Assembly: GCA_021780905.1 (NCBI GenBank)
Contig: JAJXXW010000064.1
Location: 24,004-88,003 of the forward strand
DNA: 64,000 nt
Source: a bacterium
GTDB lineage: Bacteria; Verrucomicrobiota; Verrucomicrobiia; Limisphaerales; UBA11358
Direction of reading: 5' to 3'
Shown here: positions 42,673-52,900 of the stretch, one piece after another
Position numbering within the stretch: the stretch's first letter is position 1
Layout of the letters: every line of letters starts with the position of its first letter
The notes under the pieces: model-generated
Database searches by the model: none
Told to the model about the DNA's origin: nothing
The model's input: the letters and a program-made list of their open reading frames with translations, nothing else
Position numbers and translations under genes: made by a program

Positions 42673-45336
42673 ATGTCCGTGACTTTCAGGCTCCGCTTCC
42701 ACACGCAACCCGGCCAGTCGCTCTGGCTCGCTGGGGCCTTTCCCTTGCCTGCGCATCCGGTGCCGCTGCGCTATGTGGATCAGGAATGTTGGGAGGTGAC
42801 AGTTCCCTTGACCACGCCGGCAATGACGGTGCCCCTGAATTACTCCTACATTTTACGGCAGTCCGATGGGGCGCAGACCACCGATTGGGGCCGAAACCGC
42901 CGGCTCGTCCCCACCGCTTTTCGCTGCGCGGAACTGCTTGTCATTGATTCGTGGAATCATCCCGGCTTTACTGCCAACGCCTTTTCTACCGAGCCGTTTC
43001 AAAAAGTATTGTTGGCGCATGATGTCACCGCCGTTTCAGTCCAACCGATGGCGGAAGCAACCCACACCTTTCGCGTCGCAGCGCCGCTGCTCGCTCAAGG
43101 TCAGACGTTATGTCTGCTCGGCGAAGGTCGGCGGCTGGGCGATTGGCAAACTGCCTCGCCAATTCTCCTCGCGCACCAGCCCGACACGGATGATTTCTCG
43201 GTGTCGCTCGATTTGCGCGGACAGAATTTTCCCTTCGCCTACAAATTTGGCGTGTTCGATGTTGGAAAAAAAATTTTCGTCCAGTTTGAAGGCGGCGCGA
43301 ATCGCACCCTGAAAGCCGCCGTCACCCACAACCAGCACATCGTCGTCAACGACGGTTTCGCCGTGCTGCCGGCGGATGCCTGGCATGGCGCGGGCGTAGC
43401 CGTCCCGGTGTTCAGCCTGCGCAGTGAAAAAAGTTTTGGCATCGGTGAATTTGCCGATTTGAAATTGCTTGCCGACTGGGGGCAAAAAACCGGTTTGAAA
43501 CTCATCCAGCTGCTGCCCGTCAACGACACCAGCGCGACCCACACCTGGCAGGATTCCTATCCTTACGCCGCCATCTCCGCTTTCGCCTTGCACCCCGCTT
43601 ATCTCAATCTCCGCGCTGTCGCCAGCGCGAAAAATAAAATCCTGCTGAAAGAAATGGAGCCGGAACGCCGGCGGCTCAACGCGCTCGACGCCGTGGATTA
43701 CGAGGCCGTGATGAAGGCCAAGCTCGGTTTTCTAAAAAAGATTTTCCCGTCGCAAAAAGCCGCCGCGTTTCGCGCGCGCGCCTACCGGAAATTCTTCGCG
43801 GAAAACGAACACTGGCTCGTGCCGTATGCGGCGTTTTGTTTTTTTCGCGACCAGTTTGGCACGGCGGATTTCAGCCGCTGGCCGGAACATAATCGTTTTG
43901 ACGCGGAAAAAATCCGCGCCCTCGCGCGGGACAACGAGGCGGTCGCGTTCCACTTTTTTGTCCAATACCATTTGCATTTGCAGCTCAGGGACGCGGCGGC
44001 GCATATCCACGCGGCCGGGCTGGTTTTGAAGGGCGACATCGCCATCGGCGTCTACCGGCACGGCGCGGATACGTGGCAGTCTCCGGAACTTTTTCACATG
44101 GATATGCAGGCCGGCGCGCCGCCGGACCCGTTTGCCGCAAAAGGCCAGAACTGGGGCTTTCCGACTTACCACTGGCCGCGTATGGCGGCCGACGGATTCG
44201 CCTGGTGGAAGCGCCGGTTCGCCCAGATGGGTAATTATTACGACGCGTTCCGCATTGACCACATCCTCGGTTTCTTCCGCATCTGGAGCATCCCCCTGGA
44301 CGCCGTCGAGGGCATCCTCGGCTATTTTGTGCCGGCGGTGCCAGTGGAACCGGGAGAATTTCCGGCACGCGGAATTTATTTTGACCGCGAGCGCCTGACC
44401 AAGCCGTTTATCACCGACGCGGTGCTGGACGAAATTTTCGGCGGCGACGCGGATTTTGTCCGGCGGGAATATCTGGACGCCACTGGCGGCGGAAATTATT
44501 CGTTGAAACCGGAATTGGCCACGCAACGATTGGTGGAAAACTTTTCCGCGAACAGAAAAATGAAACCGCTCAAGGTGGAATTGAAAGTCGGCCTGTTTGA
44601 TTTAATCGGCAACGTGATTTTGTTCGAAGTGGACGGCAAGTTTCATTTCCGCCTCGGCATGGAACAGACATGGTCGTTCAAAAATCTGCCGGCCGACCAG
44701 CAGGCGAAGCTGCGGGATTTGTGTGTGGATTATTTTTTCCGGCGGCAGGACCACTTCTGGATGCGCGAGGCGATGCAAAAACTGCCGGCGCTCAAGCGCG
44801 TCACCAACATGCTGATCTGTGGCGAGGACCTCGGCATGGTGCCCGCCTGCGTGCCGGAAGTCATGCGCGACCTCGGTATTTTGAGCCTCGAAATCCAGCG
44901 GATGCCCAAGGCGCTGGGTGTGGAGTTTTCGCGGCCGGCGGCGGCGCCGTATTTGAGCGTCGTCACGCCGTCCACGCATGACATGAGCACGATCCGCGGT
45001 TGGTGGACGGAGGACCGCGCGCTGACGCAGAAGTTTTTTGAGCGAGAACTCGGCGGCCACGGCGAAGCGCCGCTGGAGGCGTCGCCGGCAATTGTCGAGG
45101 CGGTGGTGTGTCAGCATCTGGCGTCGCCGGCGATGTGGAGTATTTTTCAGTTACAGGACTTGCTAGGCATGGACGGCGAATTGCGCCGCGCGGATGCGGA
45201 GGCCGAGCGCATCAATGTGCCGGCCATCCCGAATCACCACTGGCGCTACCGGCTGCACCTGCCGCTGGAAAAATTGCAGCGGGAAAAAGCCTTCAATTCT
45301 CGACTTGGAAAGCTGATTCACAGCAATGGCCGCTGA
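42673..45336 (+). CDS. malQ: 4-alpha-glucanotransferase (GH77) with N-terminal CBM20-type domains
   Basis: 887 residues. Two starch-binding CBM20-like domains occupy the first 250 residues: VTFRLRFHTQPGQSLWLAGAF, then HTFRVAAPLLAQGQTLCLLGEGRRLGDW. GH77 starts at VFSLRSEKSFGIGEFADLKLLADWG. Nucleophile region: YYDAFRIDHILGFFRIW. Acid/base: MLICGEDLGMVPACVP. Transition-state Asp: TPSTHDMSTIRGWW. This is the plant DPE2/Bacteroides type of disproportionating enzyme, acting on maltose and soluble glucans, probably cytoplasmic (no signal peptide). It leads the starch locus and has a CGCA-N6-TGCG site upstream. Confidence 0.93.
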   Translation: MSVTFRLRFHTQPGQSLWLAGAFPLPAHPVPLRYVDQECWEVTVPLTTPAMTVPLNYSYILRQSDGAQTTDWGRNRRLVPTAFRCAELLVIDSWNHPGFTANAFSTEPFQKVLLAHDVTAVSVQPMAEATHTFRVAAPLLAQGQTLCLLGEGRRLGDWQTASPILLAHQPDTDDFSVSLDLRGQNFPFAYKFGVFDVGKKIFVQFEGGANRTLKAAVTHNQHIVVNDGFAVLPADAWHGAGVAVPVFSLRSEKSFGIGEFADLKLLADWGQKTGLKLIQLLPVNDTSATHTWQDSYPYAAISAFALHPAYLNLRAVASAKNKILLKEMEPERRRLNALDAVDYEAVMKAKLGFLKKIFPSQKAAAFRARAYRKFFAENEHWLVPYAAFCFFRDQFGTADFSRWPEHNRFDAEKIRALARDNEAVAFHFFVQYHLHLQLRDAAAHIHAAGLVLKGDIAIGVYRHGADTWQSPELFHMDMQAGAPPDPFAAKGQNWGFPTYHWPRMAADGFAWWKRRFAQMGNYYDAFRIDHILGFFRIWSIPLDAVEGILGYFVPAVPVEPGEFPARGIYFDRERLTKPFITDAVLDEIFGGDADFVRREYLDATGGGNYSLKPELATQRLVENFSANRKMKPLKVELKVGLFDLIGNVILFEVDGKFHFRLGMEQTWSFKNLPADQQAKLRDLCVDYFFRRQDHFWMREAMQKLPALKRVTNMLICGEDLGMVPACVPEVMRDLGILSLEIQRMPKALGVEFSRPAAAPYLSVVTPSTHDMSTIRGWWTEDRALTQKFFERELGGHGEAPLEASPAIVEAVVCQHLASPAMWSIFQLQDLLGMDGELRRADAEAERINVPAIPNHHWRYRLHLPLEKLQREKAFNSRLGKLIHSNGR

Positions 45337-45355
45337 AAATTCGGCCGCAAAAAAA

Positions 45356-45384
45356 GCCCCGAAAATTTCCGGGGCCTATTTTGT
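45356..45384. terminator. Bidirectional intrinsic terminator
   Basis: Stem GCCCCG / CGGGGC around an A/T loop, with TTTTGTTTTTTG on the plus side and AAAAAAA on the other. It serves malQ and the convergent PEP-CTERM gene. Confidence 0.85.
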
Positions 45385-45412
45385 TTTTTGAAAAGTAAAA
45401 CCGGATGATGTT

Positions 45413-46135
45413 TCACCGCCGCCGGCGCATCCAATACCACATCGCCACGCCGGAAATCCCGCACAAGGCCATGGTGGACGGCTCAGGAGCCGGCGAAATA
45501 GTAAAGATGGCGTTAAAATTATTCCCCAAATTGCTGTAGTAATCATTGCCGTTGATGCTGCTATTATCCCGGAAATAAACACTCAAAGTGTGGATGCCGG
45601 TTGAAAGCCCGGTGAGCAAGTTCGCCCCCGCGCCGTCCGTATACCAGCGCTGATCACCGTTGTTTCCATTGACGTTGTCAAAATTGAACGCCAGATTGAT
45701 TTGGTTGAAAGCACCGCCGTCAATCCGGTAAAAAATCTGCGTGCCGCTAACATTGTCACCGCTATTTTTATAGGTGAGGATTTCGCCGCCATTCAATGTC
45801 AACGTATCCACGCCTTGCACAAAAGTGCCGAGCGACGGCCCCACCGCAGGCTGGCCGGAACCGCCGGTGGCCCAAGTGCTGCCACTGGTGCCATTGTAGG
45901 TGCTCACCAGAGCGGGCAACGTGCCCAACGTGACTCCAGTGGACGGCCCGCCATTGTAAGGCGTGTAGCGCGAATCGCCAAACAAGGTCATCTCGTAAAG
46001 ATTGAAGGTGGAAGCTCCGCTGATGATTGAACTGATGTCAACACCAGCTCCAAAAATCCCCGTATTACCATAGGCCGCCGTGGCGGCGAACATCACGCTG
46101 CCCAAGGCCAAGGTCGTCAATCTAGATTTTCTCAT
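45413..46135 (-). CDS. PEP-CTERM sorting-signal exported protein
   Basis: 240 residues. Signal peptide MRKSRLTTLALGSVMFAATAAYG. The mature part is Gly/Asn/Thr-rich (STYNGTSGSTWATGGSGQ, SGTQIFYRIDGGAFNQINLAFN, GIHTLSVYFRDNS). The C-terminus is a classic PEP-CTERM signal: PAPEPSTMALCGISGVAMWYW then RRRR, to be handled by an exosortase. Function unknown; a surface or matrix protein is expected. I chose the ATG at 46135. A shared operator-like site lies 72 bases upstream, suggesting it belongs to the starch regulon. Confidence 0.9.
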   Translation of the reverse strand: MRKSRLTTLALGSVMFAATAAYGNTGIFGAGVDISSIISGASTFNLYEMTLFGDSRYTPYNGGPSTGVTLGTLPALVSTYNGTSGSTWATGGSGQPAVGPSLGTFVQGVDTLTLNGGEILTYKNSGDNVSGTQIFYRIDGGAFNQINLAFNFDNVNGNNGDQRWYTDGAGANLLTGLSTGIHTLSVYFRDNSSINGNDYYSNLGNNFNAIFTISPAPEPSTMALCGISGVAMWYWMRRRR

Positions 46136-46207
46136 AAGGATTCTTTGCTTGTTTGTGTGTTTAGTGGATTGGAGAGAATTTAACATGAAATTGGTGCGGC
46201 TGCGAAC

Positions 46208-46221
46208 CGCATCTTTGTGCG
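46208..46221. promoter_or_regulatory. Candidate operator upstream of the PEP-CTERM gene
   Basis: CGCATCTTTGTGCG; the longer 15-mer GCATCTTTGTGCGGT (46209-46223) recurs exactly at 54187-54201 and, inverted, at 56720-56734. It lies between the end of the large GH13 gene and the PEP-CTERM start. Confidence 0.6.
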
Positions 46222-46228
46222 GTGTCGG

Positions 46229-49200
46229 TCAGGGGTTCAGTTGTATTTTGAAATACCGGCCGGCGTTGGTCGGACTGATGCCAAAGGTCGTGGCGGGCGC
46301 GGTCGCCGTCACCGCGCCGCCGAACGGAGTGAATGGCAACGCCAGATTCGTCGTCGAAAGCACCTGATACACCAAGCCGGAAGCGCTGGTCCATTGCAAC
46401 TGGTTTTTGGCGGACAGGCTGGCCACCGGCACCCACGCGGGATTCAGCAGCGCCACCGGCGCACCGGTGGCCGGCTGGCCTTCAATCCCGGCGTTGTTGA
46501 CGGCCGAAACCGTCGCGTAGAGATGCTGGCCGTAGTTGCCGAACACGGTCAGCGACGTGCCGGTGACCAGGACGTTCGTCACGTCGGAACCGCCGGGGGT
46601 GGTGCCGACCCAAACCTGATAGCCGGCCACGCCGCCGACGGGATCGCTCACCGCCGGCCAGGTGAAGGTGACGGAATTGCCGAACATAAACGTGTTGGTC
46701 AGACCGGCCACGCCCGGCGCGGCCGCCGGCGCGAGCGGTGGCGTCACGTCGTAAAGCTTCAGATATTGCGCCTCGAACGGCGCATTCGTCCAACCGGCAT
46801 TGCTGGTCGGCACGGGATTGAGCGAAACGTAAAGGCCATTCGCCAGCAAATTGCTGCCGGTAATGCCGCCGTTCCACAGCCAATCGTTCCGGCGGTTCGG
46901 GTCCGCGCCGAGATACGCCGCGATGTTTTTGACGTTGTAAATCCGCCCCGGCTGGAGGCCGAACAGATTCGCGCCGTTCTGCGCGATGTTCACGTCAAAA
47001 AAGCCGGCCTGCGGGTTGTTGCGATCCAGCGGGCTGAAGGCGAAGACGACATCGCTCATGTTCGGCGAGGCGTTGGCGGTCTGATATTTGGCGACGGAGA
47101 AGATATTCGCCTGCGGCGTTTCGCTGCCAATCTGGTTCAGGTAATAGCGGTTGGGGCTTTTCAACGCCGCGCTGAATTGCCGCGCTTGGTTGACCCCGGC
47201 ATACACCGGCCATAGCTGGTCGAGGCCGAAATTCCGGTTCGCCGGATTGTAGAGCGGCTGAAGGTCGTTGAAGACCATGAAATTTGGAATGGTTTTACCG
47301 AAATTCAACTGGTATGCGTCAAAGCCGAAATAGGTCGAGATCCCAAGTTCCTCGCCGTAGAAAATCATCGGCGCGCCGTCAATCGCGCTGCACGCCATGT
47401 AGCGGATGAGCGCCTCGAACGGGTCGCTGTAAGCCTCCTCGTCGTGCGAAAGGTTGTTCAGCAAAATCACCGACTGCCCGTAATCCGTGCGCCGCGCGTC
47501 AAAGGCGCTCCGGTAATCGCTCGCCGTGGCGGCGGATTGCAGGTTAAAAATGAGATTCTCGTTCAGCACGTCGAAATGGCGGTTGGACCGATATGTCACC
47601 ACGCCGCCGTCCAACGACTCGGTCATGAACACGAAATCCCATTTGCGGCAGCGGACCTTGTTGATGATGTATTCCCAGCATTGCGGCGCGAGACCCTGGC
47701 CGAAATCGGCGCGCAAACCGCCAATGCCGCGACTGGCCGTCAGTTCTGGCGGCGTGTTGCTGGGACAACCCGTCATGTCCAGCCAGTAAAGCAAAATGCC
47801 GGCGTAATAACGCCAGACGTTTTGCGTAATCTGGTCGAAATGGCCGTTGCCGGTGCCCGTGCCTTCCTCATTGCCGATGGAATAGTCGAACCAATCCGCC
47901 TCGCTCAAATAATCGCCGGATTGTGACGCATTGGGCACCAGCGCGGCGTAGCGGCCGGAATAAATGTGCGCCACGTCCGTCCATTTGCCGAAATCATAGC
48001 GGTCCGGAGCAACGGTCTGGAGCGCCGGGCTGGTGGCGCGCTGGTCGTATTCGTTGGTGCGGGAGTAAAACTGCGGCTGGTCGGCAGCGATGAGGTCGGT
48101 CGGCTGGCCGGCGGGCGCGAACAAATTCGTGCCGAGCGCGTCGAGTTCGCAATCCCACGCGCTGTGCGCCAGCGGAATGTCCATCATCACGTTCACGTTG
48201 GCGGCATTGGCGGCGGCGACAAAATTGGTGAATTCCTGCATCGCGGCGGCGCGCGTGTCGGCCTTGCTCAACAGCGGATTGATCTGGAAATAATTTTTGA
48301 CCGAATACGGACTGCCGACCGAATACGGCTGGCCGGTGTTCTGATCCAGTTGCCGGTTTTGGACGCCGATGGGATGCACCGGCTGGAACCACAGCCAGTT
48401 CACGCCGAGGTTTTGGAAGTATTGCAGTTGGACGCGGTTCGTCACCGCGTCGTAAGGCCGCGCCCCGGGACCGCCATACAAATCCGCGAACGTGCTGCGG
48501 TCGGACTGATTCGTGCCCTGCGCATCCATGTTCATCGCGTTCAACTCATACATCGTCATGTTCCGCGCACGGGTCGGCGTCACAACGAGGCAATGGTCGC
48601 GCAGGCCATACCAAATCCAGTTTGTGCCGCCGGCCACCTTGAACCGTGCGGTCAGCCGGTAGGAACCGCAGTTCGTTGCATAAAGCGTCAAAGCATACTG
48701 CCCGTTGCCGGCGTAATTCATCGCGTAAGCCTTGTAATAGTGGCTGTCATCCCCGGTGGCGATGGTGTTGCCATCGGGCGGCACGATGCCTTCCTCCATG
48801 CCGTTCGGATAAGTGCTGTTGGTGTAAAGCTGCGACACGTAGCGGCGGCGGTTCAAATCGGAGAATACATCCGCCTCGACGACGGTGGCGTTCGTGTTGG
48901 GCGAAAATTGAACGGCAACGGGAATCGAATCGCCCGCCACCTCGTCCACAAACAAATGCTCGGTGGTGTATTCGGCGTTCATGCCATCCACGGTGAGCAC
49001 GGAATGGCCATTGGTGCCCGCCGGGAGGCTGGCGGCAAAAGTGAACACGGTGTTCGGCGTGCCGGCGTTGTAATCGGCAAATTTCTCCTCGTTGTTCGCG
49101 GCATTCCAAACCCCGATCTTGTAATTGACGGTCGCCGCGTTTGGAAGGTTCGTCACCGTGCCCACCCACCACATCGCGTTGCCGGCAATACTGGGGTTGT

Positions 49201-49963
49201 CCTGCTCGTGGTCAAATTGGAGCGGCGTCACCTGCGTGGTGCCGGCCGGCACGCCCAGCGCCCCGGCCGGCGTCGAGCCATCCGTTGTGTAATAAACACA
49301 GCCGTTGCTCGCCCAGCGGAGGCTGGCGTCCCTGCTTTGGTAGCCAATCTGCGTCCAAAAACTGACGGTCGAAGTCAGGCCGTCGGCATTGGCCGTCACG
49401 ACTCGGTTGCCAGCGTGAAACAGCCACGCCGGCCGATTGCGGACAGTGAATGGCGAGGCCGCCGCCGTGGATTGGCTCGCGGTGGTCAGGCTGCCAAAAT
49501 CGCCTCCGGCATAGAGATAGGTGTTGGTCACGGCGGATGAACCGCCGTTGCTGGTGTCAAAAGTGAGGTAAAGATAGTATTGAACCACTTCGTCCGGTCC
49601 GAAGTTGATGGCATTGAAAGTCGCAGACCAGTATTGGTTGTTGGGGTTGGGGCCGCCGTTGAGATAAAAACCCAGGGCGTTGCTGCTCCACGCATTTTGC
49701 GTCGCGCCTCTGTAAAAAACCCAGCCGCCGGTCTGGTTCGCGGTGCCAAAGGAATTGTTGGATCTTTGAAGGCCGGAATAGACGGTGATGACGCTGTTGG
49801 TGCCGATTTCAAATTCCGGGCTGCGCATATTGACACCGAGATCGCTGGCATTGTCGGGAATATGCCAGGCGTTGGCCAGCGCGGCGGACGCGGAAACAGC
49901 CAGACTGCAGATGACCACCGGCAATAGCGCGATCATCCGCCGGACAAGGGAGTTTTTCGTCAT
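46229..49963 (-). CDS. Very large secreted GH13 alpha-amylase-family protein
   Basis: 1244 residues with a signal peptide (LLPVVICSLAVSASAALANA). About 450 residues of beta-rich N-terminal modules precede the barrel. GH13 regions: I in MMDIPLAHSAWD (about 590), II GGLRADFGQGL (nucleophile Asp, about 750), III VFMTESLDGG (Glu, about 780), IV NNLSHDEEAYS (His-Asp, about 840). After about 1070 an Fn3-like domain (GVAGYQVWVGTTPGGSDV) and the shared tail (YQVLSTTNLALPF...YFKIQLNP) follow. Extracellular starch or glucan breakdown is expected. Fifteen bases separate it from the next upstream GH13 gene, forming one transcript. Confidence 0.9.
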   Translation of the reverse strand: MTKNSLVRRMIALLPVVICSLAVSASAALANAWHIPDNASDLGVNMRSPEFEIGTNSVITVYSGLQRSNNSFGTANQTGGWVFYRGATQNAWSSNALGFYLNGGPNPNNQYWSATFNAINFGPDEVVQYYLYLTFDTSNGGSSAVTNTYLYAGGDFGSLTTASQSTAAASPFTVRNRPAWLFHAGNRVVTANADGLTSTVSFWTQIGYQSRDASLRWASNGCVYYTTDGSTPAGALGVPAGTTQVTPLQFDHEQDNPSIAGNAMWWVGTVTNLPNAATVNYKIGVWNAANNEEKFADYNAGTPNTVFTFAASLPAGTNGHSVLTVDGMNAEYTTEHLFVDEVAGDSIPVAVQFSPNTNATVVEADVFSDLNRRRYVSQLYTNSTYPNGMEEGIVPPDGNTIATGDDSHYYKAYAMNYAGNGQYALTLYATNCGSYRLTARFKVAGGTNWIWYGLRDHCLVVTPTRARNMTMYELNAMNMDAQGTNQSDRSTFADLYGGPGARPYDAVTNRVQLQYFQNLGVNWLWFQPVHPIGVQNRQLDQNTGQPYSVGSPYSVKNYFQINPLLSKADTRAAAMQEFTNFVAAANAANVNVMMDIPLAHSAWDCELDALGTNLFAPAGQPTDLIAADQPQFYSRTNEYDQRATSPALQTVAPDRYDFGKWTDVAHIYSGRYAALVPNASQSGDYLSEADWFDYSIGNEEGTGTGNGHFDQITQNVWRYYAGILLYWLDMTGCPSNTPPELTASRGIGGLRADFGQGLAPQCWEYIINKVRCRKWDFVFMTESLDGGVVTYRSNRHFDVLNENLIFNLQSAATASDYRSAFDARRTDYGQSVILLNNLSHDEEAYSDPFEALIRYMACSAIDGAPMIFYGEELGISTYFGFDAYQLNFGKTIPNFMVFNDLQPLYNPANRNFGLDQLWPVYAGVNQARQFSAALKSPNRYYLNQIGSETPQANIFSVAKYQTANASPNMSDVVFAFSPLDRNNPQAGFFDVNIAQNGANLFGLQPGRIYNVKNIAAYLGADPNRRNDWLWNGGITGSNLLANGLYVSLNPVPTSNAGWTNAPFEAQYLKLYDVTPPLAPAAAPGVAGLTNTFMFGNSVTFTWPAVSDPVGGVAGYQVWVGTTPGGSDVTNVLVTGTSLTVFGNYGQHLYATVSAVNNAGIEGQPATGAPVALLNPAWVPVASLSAKNQLQWTSASGLVYQVLSTTNLALPFTPFGGAVTATAPATTFGISPTNAGRYFKIQLNP

Positions 49964-49978
49964 AGAAATACGCCCGGC

Positions 49979-52900
49979 TCAGGGCGGCAGTTGTTCGACC
50001 TGATAGAATTTCTGGTCCGTTGGATTCAGGTCGTAGAAAAACGTCGTGCTTCCCTGCCCGGGAATCACTCCGCTCACCGGCAGGAACGGCTGGGTCAGGT
50101 TGGTGGTGGCCAGCACCTGATAATTCACGCCGGCGGTGCTGTCCCAGCCGAGATACTGGTTGTTGCCGGCGAGGCCGGAAATTTTCAGCGGCGGCGCGAC
50201 GATCACCACGCTGCTGTCGCTGATGGGGCTGGGCGTGTTGGTGTAGATGACCTGGATGACATAGGTTCCGGGCTGGGTGGGCACCCAGTTATATCTGAGC
50301 GTGCGGAAACCAGGGCAATAGGCATTGTTGTTGCCGATGTTGATAAAGGTGTAATTCGTCTGCGGCACCATGTTGCTGTTGATGAGTATCACCCAAGCCG
50401 CCGGCGAGTAGGAGAGGCTGCTGTCAAAACACGTCTGCACCAGGTTGGTCGTGATGCCCGTGTAATTGAACACCGAACCGTTGGTCGGCGCGACCACGTT
50501 CACCACATAAGCCGGCGACGCCGTGGCGACCGTGGTGGTCAGCGTGGTGTAACGATTGGTGTAGATACTTGTCGAAAATTCCTTCAACCGCACGGTGATG
50601 GTGGCATTGCCGCTACTGGGCACGTTCGTATAGAGAAACCGAAATTCCTGCGGATCATTCGTGTAAAGCATGCTCAACCCGGCGTCCGGCGTGACCGGCG
50701 TGGCGGCGACGAAAATGGGATTGCCGTTGGTGTCGTTGCCGTTGCCATTGGGCTGGCCGGTCACTAGGTCATCGTTATTGCTGCTGCTGTCCTGGATGTT
50801 GAAGGTGACGCCCGTCACCGTGCTATCGCAGCGCACCACCACGACATACGCATGCGCCGTGATGGTGCTGCCGGCGGCCGGATAGGCGACGGTGCCGCCT
50901 GGCAGCGAGCCGTCATAATAAAAGGTTTGCAAAAACGTGTTATAAGCCGAGGCCTGCCCGGTGCGCGGCAAAAATGTCCGCACCCGGACGATGTGGAAGC
51001 CGCTCTGCAAGCCGGTGACGGTGTTGGCCGGGTTCAAATCGTTGTGCAGCCAGACGATGGCGGCGGCGGGATTGAAATTAGTGATCGCCGCCTGGTTGAG
51101 GCCGTAGTATTTCGAGCCGCTGGCTTCGCCGTCCCAAATCGGCGCGATGCTGGGCCAGTTGGAGGGGTTGCCGACCGCAAAGCCGTAGCTGCCACCGGAA
51201 AACAGCCCGACTTTGTAGCGGACTGGCGTGCCGGCCGGCTGGCCGGGCAGGGTGGCTTTCCACCAATCAATGTTGGGTTGCTCACTGTCGTGGTTAAACC
51301 AGAAACCCGGCACCACCTGCGTCGTGCCTTGGCCGACGCCAAACGCCCCTTCCGGATTCGAACCATCGGTGGTGTAATACACATAACAAGTATTGATCTG
51401 GTATTGGTAGCCGACTTTCACATAAATGTCCGCCGGCTGGCCGCTGCCGGGGCTCAACGGGTTGCGCTGACTCGGAGGATTGGCACCCTGCGAAGTCACG
51501 CCGTTGGTCGGATCGTGAAACACCCAGTTCGCGCACTGGTTGGTGATGCTCTGACCGTAGCCGCTGCCGGCCACCAAATTGCTGCCGCCGCCGACCGTGT
51601 AGTAGTAGGTTTCCGCGCCGAGCGCAACGATGGTGTTGCTCAAGATATTTCGTGCCGCGAATTTCTCCGGGCCGTTGCGGAATTGAAACGCCGTCTGTTC
51701 GTAGCCGAGAAACACGTCGTCGGCGTAGCCGGGCGGATTGTCGCGCAAATCCAGGAAATTCGTCGGTGCCAATCCGGTTTGACTCGTCGGCCCCAGCCCC
51801 ATCTGGTGGTTCAAATCCATGCCGCCGTCGAGCTTCACCAACGTGTTTGCACAGGACGCGTCGCTGCGGACGATAATGTCAAACGGCGCGTTCGTGACGA
51901 CCGGAACGTCAATCGCGTAAATCCGATTGGAAACATTGACGCCGCCAATGACATTGCCGTAGGCGTCCACGCTGCCGCGCATTTTGAACGGGAACAGAGG
52001 ATTGTAGCCGGGATCACCGTTCGTGCCGTCGGCGCGATAGACCGGGAGGTGCGGCACTTCGACGCCGTTCTGGCGCAGCACAACGGCGTCGGTGGAGGGA
52101 TTGGCGCGGCTGGGCTGCGGGCCTTCGTAGCCATACATCACCCAGCCGCCGCTGGGAATCATGAATTCGATCGCGCCGCCGCCGGCGGGAATGGTTTGGT
52201 TGCCGACATAGACATAGGTGCCGGGATTGGTCTGCGCGGTTGTCTTGTTATTTGTGGCTGTGCGGACGGTGACGGTTTTGAATGTTCGGCCATAGCCAGG
52301 CGTGGAGGTGGCGAGCTGGTGCAGCACTGCGCCGACGGGAAAATTCACCACCAGGCCCTGCATGGTTCCGGCGGCCCCTGACGGCACGGCATAGCTGGCC
52401 GGCAGCGAGCCGCTGTCGCCATATCCGTCAAAAAAATACTCGTCGCCGGGGTTGCCAAAGTTGTCGTTCATGGCAAAGAGGACCACGTCCTGCGTCCACG
52501 GCTGGGTGTTGGTGCCTTCGCGGTAGTCATAGCGCTCGAAGGCGATGAGGTTCTGATCGCTCCATCGCGGCCAGGTGCCGCCGCGCGCCAGTTGGTTGTG
52601 CAGATAGCAGATGTCGGGGATGGTGTTGTCGCCAAGTTCACCTAGATAATTCGCATAGCTGACAATCGGCGTGCCGCCGGCGAGATTGTGGTTGAAGCCG
52701 TCGGAATACACCATCGGCAACCCCTCGTGCATGAACAGGTAAGTGTCTTCCAACGCCTGGTCAGCCGGGCAACAGGTGCCGCCGTCCTGTGTCTGCGGCA
52801 TATTCACGGCCTGCGCGGCGCTGAAGTTGCCGTTGGCATCGCAATTTGCGCCGGGAGGAATGTAGTCGCGCGCATCCATGCCATAGCCGGACGCCCCGCT